NCBI GenBank assembly: GCA_038049695.1
Contig: CP142455.1
Span: 24,651,501-24,715,500, forward strand
Direction of reading: 5' to 3'
Length of the DNA: 64,000 nucleotides
DNA from: Cinnamomum chago
Lineage: Eukaryota > Streptophyta > Magnoliopsida > Laurales > Lauraceae
A program made the translations under genes and the position numbers. This document shows, piece by piece, positions 55,411 through 64,000 of this stretch. The notes below the pieces were generated by a model that made no database searches, was not told the origin of the DNA, and saw nothing but the letters and a program-made list of their open reading frames with translations. Numbering within the stretch: the first letter of the stretch is position 1; each line of letters opens with the position of its first letter.

Positions 55411-58400
55411 ATGGACAGGAGTTGGATATTACATTATAGGAACCGATTTAGTGCGGAGTACATAGCTGGGGTGAACTCATTTCTTGATTTTGCGAAGGCG
55501 AATTCGGACGGGGTAGTGTTGATTAATTGCCCGTGTAACGATTGTTGTAACCATCGGAAGCAGGACTATGTAACCGTGAGAAGTCATCTGCACATTAAAG
55601 GAATGATGGTCCATTACCTACGGTGGATATATCACGGGGAACCGGTAGTTCAACCCGATGATTCGGATGAGAGCGAGGATGAATCAGAAGAGAATCGTGA
55701 TGAATACAATGAGTTGATAGATGATCATCGTAGGGGAACTTACTTGGAGGAAGATACTCAAGAGATGGATGATGTGCATGATTTTGAAAATTTTTTGAAT
55801 GCTTCTCAGCGAGGCCTTTACCCAGGATGCAAAAGCTCAGATACTCTGTTATCGTTTGTCATCAAGATACTGCACGTGAAGGTAGAAAGTGGATGTAGCA
55901 ATAAGTCGTTTAACAAGGTTCTGCAAATTTTTAAGGACTTCTTACCTGAAGGTCATGTGGTGCCGGCATCAATTTACGAGGCAAAGAAATTATTACGTGA
56001 CTTGGGCATGGGATACAAGAACATAGATGCCTGCAAAAACAATTGTGTGTTGTATTGGAAGGAGAATGCTCAATTGGATAAATGTCCAGAATGTGAAGAG
56101 CCTAGGTACAAGGTCAATGATGGGGAGCGAAAGAAGATCCCTCACAAGGTGCTCCGTTACTTCCCATTGACACCGAGGTTACGCAGATTGTATATGTCAA
56201 GGAAGACAGCCACAGAGATGAGATGGCACAGTGATAAGCGCGTTGACGATGGGATAGCGCGGCATCCGGCTGATTCAGTGGAATGGAAAGAATTTGATAA
56301 GAAATATCCAGAGTTTGCCCGGGAGACACGTAATGTGAGGTTGGGGTTAGCCACCGATGGATTCAATCCTTTCGGTAACATGAGCACCTCTTATAGCATG
56401 TGGCCTGTCGTACTTATGCCCTATAATTTGCCACCATGGATGTGCATGAAGGAGCCATTCATGATGATGTCATTGCTTATTCCAGGACCAAGCTCACCAG
56501 GTAACGATATCGATGTATATCTGAGGCCCTTGGTTGATGAGTTGAAGGATTTGTGGGATCATGGTGTATTGACTTATGATGCCTCCACTAAACAAACCTT
56601 TCAAATGCATGCGGCTGTGATGTGGACGATAAATGACTTTCCTGCATATGGTAACTTGTCTGGGTGGAGTACAAAAGGTTATAACGCATGCCCCTCGTGT
56701 AACGACATCTCGTTAGGGGTGAGGTTGAAAGATAAGATTGGGTACATTGGCCATCGAAAATACTTGGAATTGAACCACCAATGGCGTAGAAGCAAGGCCT
56801 TCAACGGTCAGCCTGAGCGTGAAAAGAGGTCTTTGGATCTACCAGGGCAAAAGGTATTAGACCAACTAGAAGAACTACCACCGGTCCGGTTTGGCAAGAA
56901 TAACAAAAGAACGCGTGACGCTGCAGAACTGAATTGGACAAAGAAAAGCATCCTATTTGAATGGCCCTACTGGAAGTGCAAAAAACTCCGACACAACCTT
57001 GATCCTATGCACATTGAGAAGAACATCTGTGTAGCCTTGGTTGGAACAATTTTGGGTATAAAGGGCAAAAACAAGGACACCGAGAAAGCGCGTAAGGATT
57101 TGAAAAATATGGGCATCAGGCCAGAGTTGCATCTAGTGGAGAGGGGCGATGGATCCAGCTTGAAGCCGCATGCCTCTTACACTCTGGCACCAAAACACAG
57201 AGATGGATTTTATGAATTCTTAAAGTCGATCAAATACCCAGACGGCTATGCCGCGAACCTCTCGAGGTGTGTAACCTCGAAAAATGATAAATTGGCTGGT
57301 TTAAAGAGCCATGATTGCCACGTTCTTATCCAACGGATCCTTCCTATTGGCATGCGTGGCTTTCTGAATAAGGATATCTGTACAACATTGTTTGAGCTAG
57401 GCAGCTTTTTCCAAGATCTCTGCTCGAAAACACAGAGACACGATGTTTTGGAAAAATCGGAGGAGCAGATAGTTTTAATATTGTGCAAGCTTGAGAGGAT
57501 CTTTCCTCCTGCTTTCTTCGATGTGATGGTTCATCTATCGGTTCACTTGCCACGCGAGGCCATCCTTGGTGGACCGGTGCAATATCGGTGGATGTACCCG
57601 ATAGAAAGGTAATAGTTGATGACAATTGATTAATCATTTATATATTAGTGCAATTGCCTTGCATTGAAAATCGTAATAGTTGTCATTTGTTGTTTAAAAG
57701 GTTTCTAAAGACCCTAAAGGGGTACGTTAGCAATAGAGCACGGCCTGAAGGTTCGATCGCCGAGGCTTACATTGTCAAAGAGTGTCTCACTTTTTGCTCA
57801 ATGTATTTAAGGCAGACTGATCGAGCAGAGCGTTATGATGATGGTGGCGAACGTGGTGTGGGGATGTCGGTCTTCACACAAACTGCCCGTCCCATCGGGC
57901 TGATGCCAAGGGCACATGATCCTTCTCAAAGAGAGCGTGACATGGCTCATTGGTTTGTGCTGAATAATTGCCCCGAAGTGGATCCGTATCTACAGTATGT
58001 GCTTCAATCTAGCCATATTTATGTTTTGCTTGTTATCTCATTTATTCATTCTCTATTCGTACTTATTCATTAAAAGCTATCTTGAGTAGGGAACACAGGA
58101 ATTTAGTTCAAGACCAAAGAGGTGGAGACGTGGGGCAGATACAACGAAAAGAATTTGCAGAATGGTTCAAACAACGTGTAAGACATAAAATATTATCATT
58201 TTAATAGCTTGATATTATTTGAGTATAAGCTTCAAATAACATTGTCTAATACATTTGTCTTAATATGCTTATGTAGATGAATCAATTGCGAACTATAGGG
58301 TCACCAGAAGCTTTTGATGAGATGTGGTCATTAGCAAATGGCCCTAGATCCCTAGTGAATCTTTACCAGGGGTGTGATTGCAATTGCGTCCGATACCACA

Positions 58401-59020
58401 CAATAGACCGTGAGAAATGCCGTAGGAGCCAGAGTAGCGGCTTGGTCGTTGAAGGGGAATATGAAGGGGTGAGACATGACTACTATGGCTACATCTGCAA
58501 AGTCTGAGAATTGTCCTATCGGCACGGGGGTAAGGTGGTCTTATTTGAATGTGAATGGTACAACACTAGTACCAAGCACAAGATAAACATCGAAGACCAT
58601 TTTACAAGCATTGATATCACGGGTCGGTGGTGTAACGATGATCCATTTGTCCTACCAAGTCAGGTGAAACAAGTCTTTTACGTCAATGACACCGGCAGAG
58701 GAAAAAATTGGAGAGTTGTAGAACGGGTCAAGACTCGGGGAGTATGGGATGTACCCGCTAAGCGGGATGACGACGGTGATGATGATGATGTGCCGGTTGA
58801 TGCATTTCAGCAGGACGAAACGGCATTTGTTGTCCCAGTCCTCGTCGATGGTACTAGTGACCAATACTCTAGGGATGATATAGATCCTGAGATCGTTCTC
58901 AGTGATGAGTCAGCATCAGAGGATGGCCAAGACGAGGATGAAACGCTGGCGGAATACGAAGATGATGAAGGGAATGATGGTCATAGTCAGGAAGATGATG
59001 ACATGGAATATGACATGTAG
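55411..59020 (+). pseudogene. CACTA-3 transposase (TNP2 type), one stop
   Basis: Start MDRSWILHYRNRFSAEYIAG at 55411. Exons 55411-57608, 57701-57994, 58090-58176 and 58277-59020 join in phase. Transposase-associated domain (CPCNDCCN), acidic linker, Transposase_21 core (DACKNNCVLYWKENAQLDKCPEC in two pieces, VRLGLATDGFNPFG, NDIDVYLRPLVDELKDL, WTINDFPAYGNLSG, RHNLDPMHIEKNICV), DUF4218 (FPPAFFDVMVHLSVHLPREA) and DUF4216 are all there. An in-frame TGA at 58505-58507 falls inside DUF4216 (YICKV/ELSYRHGG), leaving the whole catalytic core intact. The C-terminus is strongly acidic. The alternative start at 55396 adds five residues and is unnecessary. The truncated product might still be active; that is inference. 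Confidence 0.88.
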
Positions 59021-59034
59021 TGTTTACTTTTAAT

Positions 59035-59843
59035 TTGTACATGTAACGATTAAGTAAATTAATAAAGAACTTTTCTTATAAAAAGTATGCTTAATTTCAT
59101 TCGATTGTTATATATGCTGTGTGCCATGTTATTACCTAGCTTGTTATATTTTGTTCATGTTTGATTTATTTATCAAATTGAAATTGAAACGATTGAATTT
59201 TTCAACTCTAACACAGAACATATGAATACACCTCTCAAATACTGTCGTGGCAAAGACTCTCAACGTGTTAGGGAATGGACAAATGAGTTTGAACATAAAT
59301 CATTTGAAAATTAAACTCCAATAGCAAAGCATGGTTCCCGCAAAATTCAACTGGCTCAGTGGCTGAGACTGTGTGACAATTTCATCCCTGAAAGATATAT
59401 AATGATAAAAATTGCTGAAACATTGCCACGGGCTTGGGATGCTGCAAAAATGAGGATATTTGAAGTCTTACGACCATGGCATGCAGTGGAGTTCGTCGAC
59501 CTATTACAGTCATTTGAAAAATGTATTCATCCCTTATGGATACAGTTCCAGAGAGAGAAAATGGTTGAAGGAATATCTGTTAGAGAACATTTGCTAAACA
59601 AGGAGCAATTGTTTTACGATCTCAAAAGAAGAGGATTTGAACCAAATATTGCAGATCTGGTGCGTTCAATAGTAAGCACTCTACCACCTCCTTGGCCGGT
59701 ACAAGAAATTCATGCTAAGCTCAAGATTAATTTCCTAGACTTGAGGGAATTAGGAGAAATGCTAGAAGAGATCGAGGTCGACATTAAATTTCAGGTTTTG
59801 CACATGTAACGATTAAGTAAATTAATAAATATCTTTTCTTACA
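59035..59843 (+). other. Segment between ~45-bp direct repeats, with an open frame
   Basis: ACATGTAACGATTAAGTAAA followed by TTAATAAA.A.CTTTTCTTA stands at 59039-59080 and again at 59803-59842. Between them lie about 720 bases unlike the CACTA genes. They include an open frame (59402-59809) reading IAETLPRAWDAAKMRIFEVL, KMVEGISVREHLLNKEQLFY and LVRSIVSTLPPPWP. It could be gag-like or a captured exon; I cannot identify it. Confidence 0.5.
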
Positions 59844-59947
59844 TAATGACATGGTCACTTTGCTTATATTCACGTTGCGAATATTATTTATTGTTGTTAA
59901 TAATTATTTATTTTCCTTGTCACTTTTCTTTAAGCCAGATTGTAGAT

Positions 59948-61353
59948 ATGCCACGGGAAAATAGGGCGAAACGTGCTCGGCAGGTCGCAGCTGCACTCGG
60001 GTTAGCTCCTGTGGAGAGCACACGAGAGCCCTCGACGCAGCCTACGCCAGCTGCACTCGATGTTACACGGGCTGGAGGATCAGGGACCACCCCTGAATCG
60101 GCAGCCCCCCAGCCTCTGCCGATTCAGCCCTTGATAGAGCAGCCCTCGCCGACCTAGCCCCAGCCGTCCCAGCCTCCTGCGAGTCCTCATACGATCGGGA
60201 GCAGCGTCGGTGAGAAAATCGGAAAACCTTTTAAACTGTATAATGGTTCCTCTCAATTTATATTTGTGCTCTTTAACTTCTTTTCTTCTGATTTGATCAC
60301 CTCAATTATCATTTGTGCTCACTAACTCATTTAGCACTGTCGTCTTAACAGCATCAGCCTTAGCTTCTGGTGCTCCGAGCTGCGTAAGGGGTGTCACGCG
60401 GGGGAAGAATGCGACGAAGCTGAGGAGACAACTGGGTCATAACATCCCAGTCCCGATCCCCAGCTCCAGTCATAGGCCAGAGGGGGAACATGCCCCATCA
60501 CTGGCTAACCATCTTGGGTTAGCCATTAGAGAGGTTGCCCCAGTCAGGCCTCATGGCTTGAAGAAGCTTGACTCCGGGATCAAGCTTGCCGTCATCGCTG
60601 CAGTTAAGGTAAACTGAAACGATAAACATCAACCAAAGTTGTTACAGTTGTGATCCTCATTACAATATCTGATAATATTTTGTTATTACTAGTGACTAAT
60701 ATGGTTATCCCCTAATTGCAGCAACTCTTTGAGATCGGGGATTACGAGGGTGATATGCAGCTTAGGGCGGACATTGACCGCGAATGCGGGATCTTGTATA
60801 GGGGTTGGAAGTATGAGCTGCATACTCACTATCTCGAGCTCTTGGAGCAGGGGGTTCCCCGACCCCAGGACCACCCGGCAGAGGGTTGTACTTTAGCTGA
60901 CTGGCAGCAGATGATATCGCAGTGCTGGGAATCACCAGCCTGGAAGGTGACCTTTTCATGTTATTTACAACGACTAATTATATTCCAATGTAATTCTATT
61001 AGTAACGATTTTATAAATGACTGCTATTGTATTATTGTTTTTCTATGTAGGCAAAGTCAAAGAAAGCGCAAGAGAGTCGAGCTCAGTTGCCATACAATCA
61101 TACGAGTGGCTCCCGGTCATTTGCCTCGAGGATGTCTCTGATGGTACTGATTATATTCATATGAAGAAACTTTATTAGGTTTATCAATTTCTAAATATGT
61201 TGCAGGGTTCATATCTAATATAAAGCTTTTTCAAATGATAGGCGGCACAGAATGCCGGTCAAGCGCCGCCCATTACTCAGTTCTTCCGCGACACCCACTA
61301 CAGACGATCTAGTAATGAGTCATGGAAAATAAAGTCGCAACGAGATATTCCAT
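59948..61353 (+). pseudogene. CACTA-3 second gene (Transposase_24), damaged and 3'-truncated
   Basis: MPRENRAKRARQVAAALGLA starts at 59948, and a Pro/Thr-rich stretch contains an in-frame TAG (60155-60157). Later exons read GLAIREVAPVRPHGLKKLDS, LFEIGDYEGDMQLRADIDRE and CTLADWQQMISQCWESPAWK, then AKSKKAQESRAQLPYNHTSG and SRSFASRM, then ITQFFRDTHYRRSSNESW. The LPYNHTSGSRSF box and the F..TH....W motif are the core of Transposase_24. Homology stops near 61340 and no coiled C-terminus follows, so the gene appears truncated. The frame open from 59846 includes intron-like sequence and is not used. Confidence 0.75.
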
Positions 61354-61864
61354 ATTAAAATAATTAGTGCTCAAAATCAATAGTTTCATTATGGCCATCA
61401 ATATCCAAAGGTTGGTACCAAAGTAAAAATTGGTCACTTTCAAAACAAGAAGACCGGCCTGATTTTTTTCAACCACCTTTCAGATGCAAGTACTATGCTA
61501 ACTTAAGCCTATGATATCATAGAACCCAAGACACCAATAGATTTGTCTTAAACCATGTTTCAAAGATCGCGCGGATCTTCAAATTAGGTTTTGGTCAGCT
61601 TATTATGGGCACTTCTAATGGTATTTGGTGTCTAAAAGCTCCATAATTATCTGTAATTTGATTATCTGTAATTATCGACTCAGAGATCCAAACGGGAAAA
61701 CTATAAGATTAAGATCATGACAATATTATAGTTGCAACAAAGTAATATTAGGGATGGCCATAAAAAAAAAGTACATAACTGCATGCCAAACACAATAGTG
61801 ATTGAGCATTGTTGTAAACAATGATTGAGAATCTCAGTCACCACAAAACTAAATCTCAGCCTAA
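61354..61864. other. Non-coding gap before the 172-bp array
   Basis: AT-rich, no coding or repeat ends seen. Confidence 0.45.
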
Positions 61865-63225
61865 CCTGTAGGAACTGACGGCTCGCTGATAGGACTCCCG
61901 GTTAGGGAATTAGAGCCGAAAACCGACTCTTTTCTAACACTTAGGCTCGAAAACGGCCCTTGGGGGGCCCGGAACGGGAAACGGCGACCGAAAAAATCGG
62001 GGACTGGCACGGACGGTTCGGACGGGGGTAGAGTAACCTGTAGGAACTGACGGCTCGCAGATTGGACTCACGGTTAGGGAATTAGAGCCGGAACCGACTC
62101 TTTTCCAACACTTAGGCTCGAAAATGGCCCCTCGGGGGTCCGGAACGCGAATCGGCGACTGAAAATATCGGGGACCGGCACGGACGGTTCGCACGGGGGT
62201 AGAGTAACCTGTAGGAACTGACGGCTCGCAGATTGGACTCACGGTTAGGGAATTAGAGCCGGAAACGGACTCTTTTCCAACACTTAGGCTCGAAAACGGC
62301 CCCCCAGGGGTCCGGAACGCGAATCGGCGACCGAAAAAATCGGAGACCGGCACGGACGGTTCGTACGAGGGTAGAGTAAACTGTAGGAACTGACGGCTCG
62401 CAGATTGGACTCACGGTTAGGGAATTAGAGCCGAAAACCGACTCTTTTCCAACACTTAGGCTCGAAAACGGCCCCCCGGGGGTCCGGAACGCGAATCGGC
62501 GACAGAAAAAATCAGGGACCGGCACGGACGGTTCGCACGGGGGTAGAGTAACCTGTAGGAACTGACGGCTCACAGATTGGAGTCACGGTTAGGGAATTAG
62601 AGCCGGAAACGGACTCTTTTCCAACACTTAGGCTCGAAAACGGCCCCCCGGGGGTCCGGAACGCGAATCGGCAACCGAAAAAATCGGGGACCGGCACGGA
62701 CGGTTCGTACGGGGGTAGAGTAAATTGTAGGAACTGACGGCTCACAGATTGGACTCACAGTTAGGGAATTAGAGCCGAAAACGGACTCTTTTCCAACACT
62801 TAGGCTCGAAAACGGCCCCCCGGGGGTCCGGGACGCGAATCGGCGACCGAAAAAATCGGGGACCGGCACGGACGGTTCGCACGGGGGTAGAGTAACCTGT
62901 AGGAACTAACGGCTCGCAGATTGGACTCACGGTTAGGGAATTAGAGCCGGAAACCGACTCTTTTCCAACACTTAGGCTCGAAAACGGCCCCCCGGGGGTC
63001 CGGAACGCGAATCGGCGACCGAAAAAATCGGGGACCGGCACGGACGGTTCGTACGGGGGTAGAGTAACCTGTAGGAACTGACGGCTCGCAGATTGGACTC
63101 ACGGTTAGGGAATTAGAGCCGGAAACCGACTCTTTTCCAACACTTAGGCTCGAAAACGGCCCCCCGGGGGTCCGGGACGCGAATCGGCGACCGAAAAAAT
63201 CGGGGACTGGCACGGACGGACGCGA
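61865..63225 (-). repeat. 172-bp GC-rich tandem array, about eight units
   Basis: Unit starts CCTGTAGGAACTGACGGCTC recur at about 61865, 62037, 62209, 62381, 62553, 62725, 62897 and 63069. Each unit contains GGTTAGGGAATTAGAGCCG, CTCTTTTCCAACACTTAGGC, CCCCCCGGGGGTCCGGAACG, GAATCGGCGACCGAAAAAAT and CGGCACGGACGGTTCG. Units are very similar. Since 172 is not a multiple of three, repeated 90-residue minus-strand frames appear; they are not genes. Confidence 0.92.
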
Positions 63226-64000
63226 ATTCCGTCGTTAAATGAATCCATCACCTTGAATATGCCTGAGAAAACTGTAACCAGGAATGACTCTAGAGGCATG
63301 AAAGGGGGTGCGACTAGAGTCATCTGAATTCAGCACAGGTTTTCTGGATGGATCATCAAGGAGTAGCATTTGAATATAGCATTGCAGCAAAATCCTCTCC
63401 TATGGGATGTCTGCAGGTGGGGCCCCATCAAACAACCGGAACCCTCCTGAATTTGACGGCACTGGCAGTGATTTGTAGGAAAAAGTTCCCTCATTGCTCA
63501 AGGGCCAGAGGTGCTGCTTGCTTCCTATTCAACTCCAAGCCCATACACCGATACGTTGCTGCAGGAATTAGTTATGTTTTCTATATGTTTTACTCACTCT
63601 ATCGGTGAACTTGTGCGCAGATGTAAAGGCAATTTGAATGATTATATTAGGTTAACCACACTGTCGTCTATAGTTAGGTAAGGTCAAAACAAATCCCTAC
63701 ATGTATTGTCCACTTTGTAAAGGTCCAAAACGTTCAAAAGTTGTTGTAACCTTTATTTATCTGAATGGTAACAGGCACAAATGATTTGGATTAGAAAACC
63801 ATGGTTAAATCCCACACTTACTGTGCTTCCTTAATGGGATCACACTGCATGGATCCAAACCATCAGTCAAAAGAATCTCCTTGAATTTGTTTGGTCAGAG
63901 TCAAGTCAATCAGAGCAAGACTGAACGTTGGTTTGAATGATAGATATCTCTAACTTTGCTGGAACTATATACATGGAGAAATTTCTTATTGTATCAAATA
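63226..64000. other. Non-coding end of the window
   Basis: No supported gene. The 86-residue frame at 63348-63608 has no recognised domain, and no CACTA end was found. GGTGGGGCCCCATC resembles intergenic repeats seen elsewhere in the window. Confidence 0.4.

Larger units (their letters stand above)
51708..64000 (+). mobile_element. CACTA-3: CACTA transposon nested in CACTA-2 (right end not seen)
   Basis: It starts CACTACAACAAGTTGCAC, preceded by AGA, within coding sequence of CACTA-2. A subterminal array of GCCGACG/CGTCGG motifs (51730-52340), a CT-rich leader (52345-53110), a TNP2-type transposase (55411-59020) and a Transposase_24 gene (59948 to about 61350) follow in order. The 172-bp array at 61865-63225 may be internal to it. 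I found no ...TTGTAGTG terminus, so the window end is used as a limit. Confidence 0.8.

Noticed and set aside
61934-63213. Repeated 90-residue frames (PVPDFFGRRFAFRTPGG...) as a repeat protein
   Set aside because: The 172-bp period shifts frame each unit and stops follow every half unit; it is a DNA tandem array.

Overview
This is a transposon-rich stretch of a flowering-plant nuclear genome. It is AT-rich with spliced GT-AG genes, MULE, hAT, CACTA and Helitron-type DNA transposons, and captured pieces of plant housekeeping genes. The many GTGGGACCCACC-like intergenic stretches would suit a magnoliid or another early-diverging angiosperm, but that is a guess.

0.7-9.8 kb: one host gene, a heavy-metal-associated isoprenylated plant protein (HIPP) on the minus strand. 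It has a TATA box, a six-base first exon (ATGAAG), an HMA exon with an intact CxxC motif, and a last exon ending in a CaaX box. Its second intron is about 7.9 kb long. It holds a TRIM, a 4.07-kb MULE with ~610-640-bp inverted repeats and a 9-bp TSD, a Helitron-type 3' end inside that MULE, a 205-bp foldback CACTA MITE and a 485-bp hAT MITE.

10.0-11.3 kb: a Pack-MULE (9-bp TSD) carrying an antisense SYF1 fragment, an mTERF fragment and a third unidentified segment. 11.3-16.1 kb is largely non-coding with small repeats and a hAT-type MITE. 16.7-19.5 kb holds a Mutator-like transposase fused to an OTU-like domain whose catalytic Cys is Tyr, among related terminal sequences.

20.2-34.4 kb: a 14.2-kb CACTA (En/Spm) element, CACTA-1, with both ends, subterminal repeats and two spliced minus-strand genes that read as open: a TNP2-type transposase, and a Transposase_24 protein ending in a Ulp1-type (C48) protease. 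An LTR-retrotransposon fossil sits inside it. An uninterrupted copy of its insertion site lies at ~16.18 kb.

34.9-41.5 kb: a possible truncated small host gene, a relic MULE region with a DNA ligase 1 exon and a transposase C-terminal piece, a Copia fossil fragment, tandem arrays and an ML-domain (NPC2-like) exon.

41.5-64 kb: CACTA-2 starts at 41522. Its 5' region holds captured exons of PASTICCINO2 and the proteasome ATPase RPT1. Its transposase is decayed, and its second gene is cut by CACTA-3, which starts at 51708. CACTA-3 has its own subterminal repeats, CT-rich leader, transposase and second gene. A GC-rich 172-bp tandem array (61.87-63.23 kb) follows. The right ends of CACTA-2 and CACTA-3 were not found and presumably lie beyond the window.
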